DNA from: Noviherbaspirillum sp. Root189 | Lineage (GTDB): Bacteria; Pseudomonadota; Gammaproteobacteria; Burkholderiales; Burkholderiaceae_D | Direction of reading: 5' to 3' | DNA: 64,000 bases | Assembly (NCBI RefSeq): GCF_001428545.1 | Contig: NZ_LMHZ01000002.1 | Coordinates: forward strand, 81,039 to 145,038 | In this document: positions 8,118-16,044 of the stretch, in pieces | Numbering within the stretch: position 1 is the stretch's first letter | Layout of the letters: each line of letters begins with the position of its first letter | The notes under the pieces: generated by a model | Databases searched by the model: none | Told to the model about the DNA's origin: nothing | What the model saw: only the letters and a program-made list of their open reading frames with translations | Translations under genes and position numbers: made by a program

Positions 8118-11100
8118 ATGAATGCACCCCTTTCCGCTGACCAGCGCAACCTGCTGGAAAACATCTCGCTGGACGACAAGTTCACGCTGGAGCGCGGCCG
8201 TGCCTTTATCACAGGCACCCAAGCACTGATTCGTTTGCCGATCATGCAGCGTCAACGCGACGTTGCGGCCGGCCTCAATACCGCGGGCTATATCACCGGC
8301 TATCGCGGCTCGCCTCTGGGTAACGTCGACATGACGGCCATGAAGGCAAAGAAACACCTCGAAGCGCATCATGTCCAGTTCCATCCCGGCGTGAACGAAG
8401 ACCTCGCGGCCACGGCGGTCTGGGGTACGCAACAGGTCAACCTGTTTCCGAACGCCAAGTATGACGGCGTATTCTCGATGTGGTATGGCAAAGGCCCGGG
8501 CGTCGACCGCTGCGGCGACGTGTTCAAGCATGCCAACATGGCCGGCACCGACAAGAACGGCGGCGTGCTGGTGCTGGCCGGTGACGACCATGCTGCCAAA
8601 TCATCAACGACGGCGCACCAGAGCGAGCACATCCTCAAGGCTTGCGGCATTCCCGTTCTGTATCCCTCATCGGTACAGGAATACCTCGACTATGGCCTGC
8701 ACGGCTGGGCGCTGTCGCGCTATACCGGCCTGTGGGTATCGATGAAATGCGTGACCGATGTGGTCGAATCGGGCGCATCGGTCGACCTCGATCCGGACCG
8801 CGTCAAGATCATCCTGCCGACCGATTTCGAACTGCCGCCCGGCGGCCTCAACATTCGCTATCCGGATGCCGTGCTCGATCAGGAAGCACGGATGAACAAT
8901 TACAAATGGTACGCGGCACTCGCCTACGTGCGAGCCAACAAGCTCAACCAGATCATCTGGGACAGCCCGCATGCCCGCATCGGCATCGTCACTGCCGGCA
9001 AATCCTATCTCGACACCCGACAGGCGCTGGAGGATCTCGGCATCAATGAAGAAGTCGCGCGCGACATCGGTATCCGCCTGTACAAGATCGGCATGACCTG
9101 GCCGCTTGAAGCGGAAGGCGTGCGTCACTTCGCGCAAGGACTGGAAGAAATCATTGTGGTCGAGGAAAAGCGTCAGATCCTCGAATACCAGCTCAAGGAA
9201 GAACTCTATAACTGGCGCGACGACGTACGCCCGCGCGTGGTCGGCAAGTTCGATGACACCGGCGAATGGAGCGGCAACCATCGCGAAGGCCATGGCAACT
9301 GGCTGCTGCCGGCGACTTATGAACTCAGCCCGGCGCAGATCGCCCGTGCCATTGCAGCCCGCATTTCGAAGTACTTCGCCGGCCATCCGATCGAACAGCG
9401 CGTCAAGGAACGCATTGCTTATCTGGAGGCAAAGGAAAACGTCCTCAAGGTCGGCGCCGGCAAACCCGATCCGAACAAGGATCGCATTCCGCATTTCTGT
9501 TCGGGCTGTCCGCACAACACCTCGACCAGGGTGCCGGAAGGCAGCCGGGCGCTCGCCGGTATCGGCTGTCACTACATGGTGCTGTGGATGGACCGCCAGA
9601 CCGCGACCTTCACCCACATGGGCGCGGAAGGCGTCACTTGGGTCGGTCATGCGCCATTCACCACCGAGCAGCATGTGTTCGCCAATCTCGGTGACGGCAC
9701 CTATTTCCATTCCGGCCTGCTCGCGATCCGTGCTGCTGTCGCCGGCAAGGTCAATATGACCTACAAGATCCTGTTCAACGATGCAGTCGCGATGACCGGC
9801 GGCCAGGCGTTTGACGGCCCGCTGGATCCGGCAATGATTTCGCGCCAGGTCGCGGCCGAAGGCGTGAACCCCATCGTGGTCGTCACCGATGAACCGGAAA
9901 AGTATCCGGCTGGCGTCAACTGGGCGCCTGGCGTCACGATCCGCCACCGCGACGAGCTCGACGCGGTGCAAAAGGAATTGCGCGAAGTGAAGGGCGTGTC
10001 GGCCATCATCTATGACCAGACCTGCGCCTCCGAAAAGCGTCGCCGCCGGAAAAAAATCGGCAAGGACGGCAAGCCGGGGTTCCCCGACCCGGCCAAGCGC
10101 GCGGTAATCAACGAAGCCGTGTGCGAAGGCTGCGGCGATTGCAGCGTGCAATCGAACTGCCTGTCGGTGGAACCGATGGAAACCGAGTTTGGCCGCAAGC
10201 GCCAGATCAACCAGTCGTCGTGTAACAAGGACTTTTCCTGCGTCAAGGGTTTCTGCCCCAGCTTTGTAACGGTAGAAGGCGGCCAGTTGCGCAAGCCGAA
10301 GAAGGCTTCGGTCGACAATTCCGCCGGTGCCAAAAAGCTGCCGATCCTGGAAGGCAGCAATCTGCCGCAACCTGTGTTGCCAACCACACGCGAGCCTTTC
10401 GGCATCCTGGTGACCGGTATCGGCGGCACCGGTGTGGTGACAGTCGGCCAGATCCTGGCGATGGCGGCCCACGTCGAAGGCAAGGGCTGCTCGGTGCTGG
10501 ACATGAGCGGCCTGGCACAGAAGGGTGGACCGGTGATGTCGCACGTCCGCCTGGCCGATACGCCGGATGCCATTCATTCGACTCGCGTCGGTACCGGCGC
10601 AGCGGATCTTGTCATCGGCTGCGACGTGATCGTGACTGCCAGCCGCGACGCGCTGTCACGCATGGGTGAAGGCCGTACGCACGCCGCCGTCAATGCAACC
10701 GGCACGCCGACTGCTGCATTCGTCAAGAATCCCGACTGGAAGTATCCGGGGCAGTCTGCTGAAACCGAGATCCGCACCGCTTGCGGCAGCGATCGTGTCG
10801 ACTTCATCGATGCCGGCAAACTGGCGACTGCCCTGATGGGCGACAGCATCGCGACCAACATGTTCATGCTCGGTTATGCATGGCAAAAAGGCTGGGTGCC
10901 ACTGTCCGAAGCAGCGATCATCAAAGCCATTGAGCTGAACGGCGTATCGATCGAGTTCAACAAGCAAGCCTTTGTGTGGGGCCGCAATGCCGCGCACGAC
11001 TGGGCTGCCGTCGAGCGCCTCGCCAAGGTCAACGATACCGCGGCACAAGTGATCGAGTTCAAGCGCACACCGTCGCTGGACGACGTGATTGCCACCCGTG

Positions 11101-11741
11101 TCGATTACCTGACCAAGTACCAGAACGCACAGTATGCACAGCAGTATCGTGAGTTCGTGCAGCGTGTCAGGGATTCGGAGCGCAACGCTGCAGGGGAAAA
11201 GTCGAGCCGCCTGACCGAAGCGGTGGCACGCTATCTGTTCAAGCTCATGGCTTACAAGGATGAGTATGAAGTCGCCCGCCTGCATGCCGACACGGCATTC
11301 AAGGCCAAGATCGATGGCATGTTCGAAGGCGACTACAAGGTCAAATTCCATCTCGCGCCGCCGTTGCTGGCCAAGCGCGATGCGGAAGGCCACCTGATCA
11401 AGCAGGAGTTCGGTCCCTGGATGATGAAGGCATTCGGCATGCTGGCAAAACTGAAGTTCCTGCGCGGCACAGCGCTTGATGTGTTCGGCTATACCGAGGA
11501 ACGCAAAACCGAACGCGCATTGATTGCTCAGTACAAGGAAACCGTCTCCGCGTTGTTGCCTAGGTTAAACAAGGATAATCTTGCCAAGGCTGCGGCGATC
11601 GCCAGCATTCCCGAAGACATCCGGGGCTTCGGCCACGTGAAAGAACGTCATCTGAAGGCGGCGAAGGAGAAAGAAGCGGCATTGCTGAAAGAGTTCGATG
11701 CGCCGAAGGCACCGGGAACGACGGCGGTGCATGCAGCTTGA
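8118..11741 (+). CDS. Indolepyruvate ferredoxin oxidoreductase, fused alpha-beta type
   Basis: A 1207-residue fusion of the two subunits found separately in archaeal IorAB. It oxidatively decarboxylates aryl pyruvates to aryl-acetyl-CoA with thiamine diphosphate and passes electrons to ferredoxin. Order seen: N-terminal pyruvate-oxidoreductase domain (about 30-420), TPP-binding domain (about 470-650, FCSGCPHNTST, NLGDGTYFHSG, NDAVAMTGGQ), a Cys-rich ferredoxin-like insert (about 670-715, CEGCGDCSVQSNC and a second cluster), the gamma domain (about 760-950, GILVTGIGGTGVVTVGQ and GLAQKGGPVMSHVR) and a C-terminal helical domain. GGAG precedes the ATG. It is probably controlled by the divergent LysR protein. 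Aerobic bacteria use this form in aromatic amino acid breakdown; the exact substrate here is inferred. Confidence 0.93.
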   Translation: MNAPLSADQRNLLENISLDDKFTLERGRAFITGTQALIRLPIMQRQRDVAAGLNTAGYITGYRGSPLGNVDMTAMKAKKHLEAHHVQFHPGVNEDLAATAVWGTQQVNLFPNAKYDGVFSMWYGKGPGVDRCGDVFKHANMAGTDKNGGVLVLAGDDHAAKSSTTAHQSEHILKACGIPVLYPSSVQEYLDYGLHGWALSRYTGLWVSMKCVTDVVESGASVDLDPDRVKIILPTDFELPPGGLNIRYPDAVLDQEARMNNYKWYAALAYVRANKLNQIIWDSPHARIGIVTAGKSYLDTRQALEDLGINEEVARDIGIRLYKIGMTWPLEAEGVRHFAQGLEEIIVVEEKRQILEYQLKEELYNWRDDVRPRVVGKFDDTGEWSGNHREGHGNWLLPATYELSPAQIARAIAARISKYFAGHPIEQRVKERIAYLEAKENVLKVGAGKPDPNKDRIPHFCSGCPHNTSTRVPEGSRALAGIGCHYMVLWMDRQTATFTHMGAEGVTWVGHAPFTTEQHVFANLGDGTYFHSGLLAIRAAVAGKVNMTYKILFNDAVAMTGGQAFDGPLDPAMISRQVAAEGVNPIVVVTDEPEKYPAGVNWAPGVTIRHRDELDAVQKELREVKGVSAIIYDQTCASEKRRRRKKIGKDGKPGFPDPAKRAVINEAVCEGCGDCSVQSNCLSVEPMETEFGRKRQINQSSCNKDFSCVKGFCPSFVTVEGGQLRKPKKASVDNSAGAKKLPILEGSNLPQPVLPTTREPFGILVTGIGGTGVVTVGQILAMAAHVEGKGCSVLDMSGLAQKGGPVMSHVRLADTPDAIHSTRVGTGAADLVIGCDVIVTASRDALSRMGEGRTHAAVNATGTPTAAFVKNPDWKYPGQSAETEIRTACGSDRVDFIDAGKLATALMGDSIATNMFMLGYAWQKGWVPLSEAAIIKAIELNGVSIEFNKQAFVWGRNAAHDWAAVERLAKVNDTAAQVIEFKRTPSLDDVIATRVDYLTKYQNAQYAQQYREFVQRVRDSERNAAGEKSSRLTEAVARYLFKLMAYKDEYEVARLHADTAFKAKIDGMFEGDYKVKFHLAPPLLAKRDAEGHLIKQEFGPWMMKAFGMLAKLKFLRGTALDVFGYTEERKTERALIAQYKETVSALLPRLNKDNLAKAAAIASIPEDIRGFGHVKERHLKAAKEKEAALLKEFDAPKAPGTTAVHAA

Positions 11742-11814
11742 CAGCCTGCAAATAGGCGGCAACTAGAGTCAGCTCTGTTGCCGCTCACGCAGCATCGCGA
11801 GTCATAATGATAGA

Positions 11815-11849
11815 GAAGGCTGGAACCCGAAGGGTTTCCAGCCTTTTTT
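11815..11849 (+). terminator. Rho-independent terminator after the indolepyruvate oxidoreductase gene
   Basis: AAGGCTGGAACCC and GGGTTTCCAGCCTT pair over 13 bp with one bulge around a GAA loop, followed by TTTTTT. It lies about 75 bp after the stop codon. The remaining spacer up to 12054 shows no gene; it ends with the ribosome site of the next one. Confidence 0.9.
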
Positions 11850-12054
11850 ATTGGGATAATTGGGAAGATAGGCTACTGAAGCACAATGGCGTCTGGTCAA
11901 ATGGCATGGGCAAACCCGGCGGTATGATTCTAACGAGGATGTTTAAACGAAGCTGCATTTGCATGCTCTAAAAATCAGAAGGCTGCTGCGAAAAGACGAT
12001 GAAACTATACTAGTCTGGTAAAGCCTATTCAGAACATTTCATACAGGAACATCC

Positions 12055-12447
12055 GTGGCAAACAATTGGTTATCGCTATTAAAGAACGTTCCGTGGTCCG
12101 ACGTGATCAGTTCAGCACCGAAAGTGGCGGAAGGAGCGAGGAAGTTATGGAACGCCACCGAACCCCATGCCTCGTCGCCGCCGCAGCCAAGTGCGGCCAG
12201 CCACCAGGCATCGATGGCCGAGGCAATTAACGCTCTGGACCAACGGGTCAGCGTAGCGGAAAAAACGGCAGCGGAGTTGCATGAGCAGATGCATGCCTCA
12301 TCGCAGTTGATCAAGGCACTCGCCGACCAGAATGCCCAACTGATCCAGCGGCTCGAAACCCAACGCGTCCGTTTTATCTGGCTATGTTGTGCAACCGCTG
12401 TCGTGGCGGCGGTCGCTGTTGTGGCGCTGGTTACTGCGCTGAGATGA
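12055..12447 (+). CDS. Small C-tail-anchored coiled-coil protein of unknown function
   Basis: A 130-residue protein starting at GTG, supported by AGGAA at the right distance. Residues 1-40 are soluble, with NVPWSDVISSAPKVAEGARKLW; residues 55-105 are a predicted coiled coil (SMAEAINALDQRVSVAEKTA and following heptads); residues 108-128 form one hydrophobic helix at the C-terminus. The layout suggests a cytoplasmic coiled coil anchored to the inner membrane by its tail. No family is recognised. It follows a terminator and probably has its own promoter. Confidence 0.72.
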   Translation: MANNWLSLLKNVPWSDVISSAPKVAEGARKLWNATEPHASSPPQPSAASHQASMAEAINALDQRVSVAEKTAAELHEQMHASSQLIKALADQNAQLIQRLETQRVRFIWLCCATAVVAAVAVVALVTALR

Positions 12448-12638
12448 CCTGCGGGTCTGGATAATGGCGTGGTTCCGTAGTACCCGGCTCAGGTTCGCCT
12501 GACTACGCACCCGTTGATTTCCAATGCAATCGCACCGTTGCCTGTCAAAGCGGCAATGCCGAAAGCAGGTTTTGTCAGCCGCGATGTGTAGATTCAATCC
12601 TTGACGTCCTTGCGTCCATCAGAACGGAGGTAAGCCCG

Positions 12639-13304
12639 ATGGAGAAGAAGCCACTGGATATTGGCTTGGCGTTCAGCCGCATTGAAACTGCCGTAAGCCC
12701 ATGGCCGAAAGCGGCACTTTTTCAGTTGGCTGAAGAAGGATTTACGTCGGCTTTCGAGCAACTGGTGGCCTGTATTATTTCCATTCGCACTTTTGACGAA
12801 GTGACGCTGCCTGTTTCGCGCAAGTTGTTCGGACGTGCGCGCACGCCGGCCGAGATGAGTACATTGAGTTATGAAGAACTGGACACGTTGATCAAGGCAA
12901 GTACCTTCCATGAGCGCAAAGCGAATCAGATCCTTGCGATTGCACGCCGGGTGATCGATGACTTTGATGGCAAGCTTCCATGCGATCGAGAGGTCTTGCT
13001 CTCCTTCGCCGGCGTCGGCCCCAAGTGTGCAAATCTTGTGTTGGGTATTGCGTGTGAAGCGCCTTTTATCAGTGTGGATGTTCATGTCCATCGCGTGACA
13101 GGGCGCTGGGGTTATATACAAACTTCAACACCCGAAAAAACTTTAATCGCATTGGAAGCCAAGCTTCCGCCTCGCCACTGGATAGACATTAACCGCTTGC
13201 TTGTACCATTCGGCAAGCATATCTGCACCGGAAAATTACCGCATTGCTCTAGCTGTCCAGTGCTGGATATGTGCCAGCAGGTCGGTGTGACGGCGCATCG
13301 CTAG
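12639..13304 (+). CDS. Endonuclease III-like DNA glycosylase/AP lyase
   Basis: A 221-residue HhH-GPD base-excision repair protein. The helix-hairpin-helix with catalytic lysine is FAGVGPKCANLVLG (Lys129) and the catalytic aspartate lies in ISVDVHVHRVTGRWG (Asp147). The four iron-sulfur ligands have exact C-x6-C-x2-C-x5-C spacing at Cys196, 203, 206 and 212. The helix that in E. coli Nth reads LLSAQATD is here IISIRTFDE, so the intercalating glutamine position differs and lesion preference may differ as well. This looks like a divergent paralogue rather than the housekeeping nth. It stands alone, 191 bp after the small membrane protein. Confidence 0.87.
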   Translation: MEKKPLDIGLAFSRIETAVSPWPKAALFQLAEEGFTSAFEQLVACIISIRTFDEVTLPVSRKLFGRARTPAEMSTLSYEELDTLIKASTFHERKANQILAIARRVIDDFDGKLPCDREVLLSFAGVGPKCANLVLGIACEAPFISVDVHVHRVTGRWGYIQTSTPEKTLIALEAKLPPRHWIDINRLLVPFGKHICTGKLPHCSSCPVLDMCQQVGVTAHR

Positions 13305-13538
13305 CGTAGTCACAAATCACATTTGCCGATACGATTTACGCCACCGGCGACTTCGCAAAGCAACAAATAGCATGAAAGCAGTCAATGCACTGAGCGCACC
13401 GAGATAGCGCTTTCAGACCATTGCAGACATCATCAACCAACACGTTTAACATAGCTGCCCGGCCATATAACGGCACATCTTTGAGCTGCAGAATTTTGCA
13501 GGAGTAAAAAAATCTTACGCTTATTAGTCAAAGCCGCA

Positions 13539-14000
13539 ATGCGCATGCCAAAGCTGGCAATCGCTGTTTTAATATTGGTGCTGGCCGCTGTAGCTGGCAC
13601 CATTTCCTATGCTGGCTATCTGGTTGTTGGTTTTGTCTCCAGCTATCTAGGCACCGGGCGTTTTGTGGCCGGTCTGCTCCTCGGTGCTCTGTTTGCCAGG
13701 CTGCCTTATGTACGCCAGGGAAAGTTGCGTACCGTTGGCTTGCTTCCTAAACATGCCCGGCGACCAGTATTACTTGCCTTGCTTGCCGGCTGTTTGCTGA
13801 GTTTTGTTTCCAGGGGTGAATTAATACCCTCGCTATTTCTCGGTCTGTCGATAGGCTACCTGCTTGCTTACAAGTGGATGAGACAGGCGTTTGTAAACCG
13901 TGCACTTTCCTCGCTCTTTGGCTCCTCATCGGATCCTGCACGTCCGATGAACAACGATCCAACCATTATCGACGTCGAAGTTCGGGAAAAGAAAGATTGA
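13539..14000 (+). CDS. Small multi-pass membrane protein, unknown function
   Basis: About 153 residues with four likely membrane helices (about 8-33, 37-53, 74-92 and 95-110) and a hydrophilic C-terminus rich in acidic and basic residues. No family is recognised. The start is uncertain: the listed ATG has no ribosome site, whereas GGAG at 13501-13504 sits 7 bases before an in-frame ATC codon at 13512 that would give an N-terminus reading LRLLVKAAMRM. Its end is 53 bp from the convergent aldehyde oxidoreductase operon. The 234-bp spacer before it shows no other gene. Confidence 0.65.
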   Translation: MRMPKLAIAVLILVLAAVAGTISYAGYLVVGFVSSYLGTGRFVAGLLLGALFARLPYVRQGKLRTVGLLPKHARRPVLLALLAGCLLSFVSRGELIPSLFLGLSIGYLLAYKWMRQAFVNRALSSLFGSSSDPARPMNNDPTIIDVEVREKKD

Positions 14001-14053
14001 GCGCTTCGAAGTAAGCGAATTATCGGAATTGGTGTTAATGGTAACGACACACT

Positions 14054-14380
14054 TCAGCCTCCGCCACGCCGCGTGTAGTGATCGAAATACGTAAGGAAGG
14101 TTTGCCGCTGCAATGCGTCCATGCCAATAAATCGGAAACGCACATGAAGTACCGGCAAGGTGATGCCCGCAATGCGCCGGGGGGCTCGCCGGGACGTCAT
14201 GATTTCCACCGCGCCTGCATCAGCATGGACGATATACAAGTCGCCATCGTCTTGACGTACCGTGTCAATGGGCGCCTGCTTTGTCGCGCCGGGCAGCCAG
14301 CGCTGGAAGTCCGCTTCGGTGCATCCCATTTCCCGCACGAGCTCGACAGGTACGATCCTGTCTTCGCTCTTTTCCTGCAT
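14054..14380 (-). CDS. Unknown small protein, last gene of the aldehyde oxidoreductase operon
   Basis: A 108-residue soluble protein with no signal peptide and no recognised family. Its ATG overlaps the stop codon of the MoaD-like gene (TGATG), so it is translationally coupled to it. The N-terminus carries VPVELVREMGCTEADFQRWLP; the C-terminus is rich in arginine and aromatic residues. Its place at the end of an AorABC plus MoaD operon suggests a job in cofactor insertion or assembly of the tungsten enzyme. That is inference from position only. No cysteine cluster or nucleotide-binding motif is seen. Confidence 0.75.
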   Translation of the reverse strand: MQEKSEDRIVPVELVREMGCTEADFQRWLPGATKQAPIDTVRQDDGDLYIVHADAGAVEIMTSRRAPRRIAGITLPVLHVRFRFIGMDALQRQTFLTYFDHYTRRGGG

Positions 14381-14631
14381 CAGCCGCCCGCCACCGGCGG
14401 CCAGATCGCCACCACATCCCCATCGACAAGCTGGCGCAGCGCGCGATCGGCTGGTTCTACATAGACACCGTTGATCAACACCAGATGCACCAGTTTGGGG
14501 GGCATATTGAAACGCGTGATAAGTTCACCGAGCGTGGTATCGGATGCAACCTCCAGCTCAATCGCATTGTATTTGCGCTCGGGTGGCAGATAGTCGGTCA
14601 GCGATGCAAACAGTTTGAAGATCACTTTCAT
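14380..14631 (-). CDS. MoaD/ThiS-family sulfur carrier for the aldehyde oxidoreductase cofactor
   Basis: An 83-residue beta-grasp protein ending in Gly-Gly (PPVAGG), the terminus that is adenylated and thiocarboxylated in MoaD and ThiS. MoaD supplies the dithiolene sulfur of molybdopterin. ATGA overlap joins it to the FAD subunit gene upstream, and TGATG to the unknown gene downstream. A MoaD copy inside an aldehyde oxidoreductase operon is known from related systems and probably serves the bis-pterin tungsten cofactor. No MoaE partner is present here. Confidence 0.88.
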   Translation of the reverse strand: MKVIFKLFASLTDYLPPERKYNAIELEVASDTTLGELITRFNMPPKLVHLVLINGVYVEPADRALRQLVDGDVVAIWPPVAGG

Positions 14632-15896
14632 GCATGTCGCCAGTCGGGCTGTTTGCGCGTGGCGGCAATATAGGCTTCGGGCAGGCATAAGGGATTAGCC
14701 AGCAAGGCTTGTTTCCAGCCGCCCAGTTTGACTTTTGATTCGATCAGCCCGCGCAGGATACCGACATGCTCGGTAAAACCAATGGCATTTGCGCCGACCA
14801 GCACGTCGCCGTCGAACTCCAGCCGTACATGGCGAAATGCGTCATGATCCGTCAACTCGACATGATCACCACCCGGCACGCCATCCCATTGACCAAACGA
14901 TGTCGAGACCAGGCCCAAGGTGTCAAGCACATTGATCTGCGTGACTCCGCGCTGCAGCGCGCGACGTCCCGTCATGTTCATGCCTGCGCAATACGCCTGG
15001 TCGGCGGCGTTGGGCTGGATCGCCGACACGATGGTCTGTCCGCTGATGGGATCGAAGGCTTCCGCACAGTCTCCCGCGGCATAGACGCCGGCGACCGAGG
15101 TCTGCATGGTCTCGTCGACCAGGATGCCCTGCAGGCATTTGATCGGACTTTCCTGGAGAATGCCGATATTCGGCTTGACGCCGGTCGCGGAGATGACAAG
15201 GTCGGCTTCCAGTGTGGTGCCGTTGGACAGGCGCGCGATCAGCGGAGAGTTGCCGCCGTTGCCACGCTCAATGGCATCCACGCGGGTACCGGTATGCACG
15301 GCCACGCCCTTGCTTTCGCACCAGCGGCGAATCATGTTGCCGGCGGCATCGCCCATCATGCGCGGCACCATGCGTTCGCCCATTTCCACCACGGTGAGCT
15401 GGACGCCGCGCATTGCCAGCGCTTCGAGAATGATGCAGCCGATGAAGCCAGCCCCCATCTGCAGGACGCGGGCGCCGGGCGCGGCGAGTCCCATGATTCT
15501 GCGCGCATCCTCCAGCGTCCAGCAGTTGTGCACGCCGGGCAGGTCGATTCCTGGAATCGGCGGACGTGCCGGTACTGAACCGGTGGCGATCAGCAGCCTG
15601 TCATAGCCGACTTGCGAGCCGTCTTCCAGCACGACCTGCCGCGTGCCGGTATCGACGCGGGCTGCACGCCCTTGCACTTGCTGGATGCACAGGCGGCGGT
15701 AGTGTTCGGTGTCCTTGCGCAGATAAGTGCCGCGTTCATTAATGTTGCCGTGCAGGAGATAGGGAATCGCCATCCGCGAATAAGGCGGTTCAGCTTCGTC
15801 CCCGATCATGACGATGCTGTCTGCTGCGGTATTCTTGCGAATGGTTTCAGCTGCAATGACGCCGGCAGGTCCATTGCCGATGATGACGTGTTGCAT
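14628..15896 (-). CDS. FAD-dependent NAD(P)H oxidoreductase subunit of aldehyde oxidoreductase (AorC-like)
   Basis: A 422-residue pyridine nucleotide-disulfide oxidoreductase-type flavoprotein. It has an FAD-binding Rossmann motif at the N-terminus (IIGNGPAGVIAAETIR), a second nucleotide site in the middle (VLQMGAGFIGCIILEAL) and the FAD ribityl motif VAGVYAAGDCAEA near residue 285. In the AorABC enzyme of Aromatoleum aromaticum the homologous subunit links the iron-sulfur chain to NAD. ATG 15896 was preferred because AAGGGA precedes it. A 148-bp spacer with palindromes separates it from the catalytic subunit gene, so part of the operon may be differentially expressed. Confidence 0.85.
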   Translation of the reverse strand: MQHVIIGNGPAGVIAAETIRKNTAADSIVMIGDEAEPPYSRMAIPYLLHGNINERGTYLRKDTEHYRRLCIQQVQGRAARVDTGTRQVVLEDGSQVGYDRLLIATGSVPARPPIPGIDLPGVHNCWTLEDARRIMGLAAPGARVLQMGAGFIGCIILEALAMRGVQLTVVEMGERMVPRMMGDAAGNMIRRWCESKGVAVHTGTRVDAIERGNGGNSPLIARLSNGTTLEADLVISATGVKPNIGILQESPIKCLQGILVDETMQTSVAGVYAAGDCAEAFDPISGQTIVSAIQPNAADQAYCAGMNMTGRRALQRGVTQINVLDTLGLVSTSFGQWDGVPGGDHVELTDHDAFRHVRLEFDGDVLVGANAIGFTEHVGILRGLIESKVKLGGWKQALLANPLCLPEAYIAATRKQPDWRHA

Positions 15897-15955
15897 GTTT
15901 TCCCTTTCCATCCCAATGATAGGTATAGGCAGCCTGGCCCTGTAGGCGATGAACG

Positions 15956-15970
15956 CCTAACGTAGTTAGG
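15956..15970. repeat. Palindrome and hairpin between the catalytic and FAD subunit genes
   Basis: CCTAACGTAGTTAGG has perfect 6-bp arms. Just beside it GGACCG and CGGTCC form another pair across about 25 bases. These lie inside the transcribed spacer of the operon and could stabilise or punctuate the mRNA. There is no T-run. Confidence 0.4.
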
Positions 15971-16044
15971 ACCGAACGATCACGCGCTGGCATTCGCGTC
16001 CGGTCCTTTCGACCCCGACAGCCTGACGTTGGCAGCAGCTACTC

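Noticed and set aside
8667..10577. A 636-codon minus-strand frame inside the indolepyruvate oxidoreductase gene
   Set aside because: Antisense shadow created by GC-rich codon bias; no recognisable domain.
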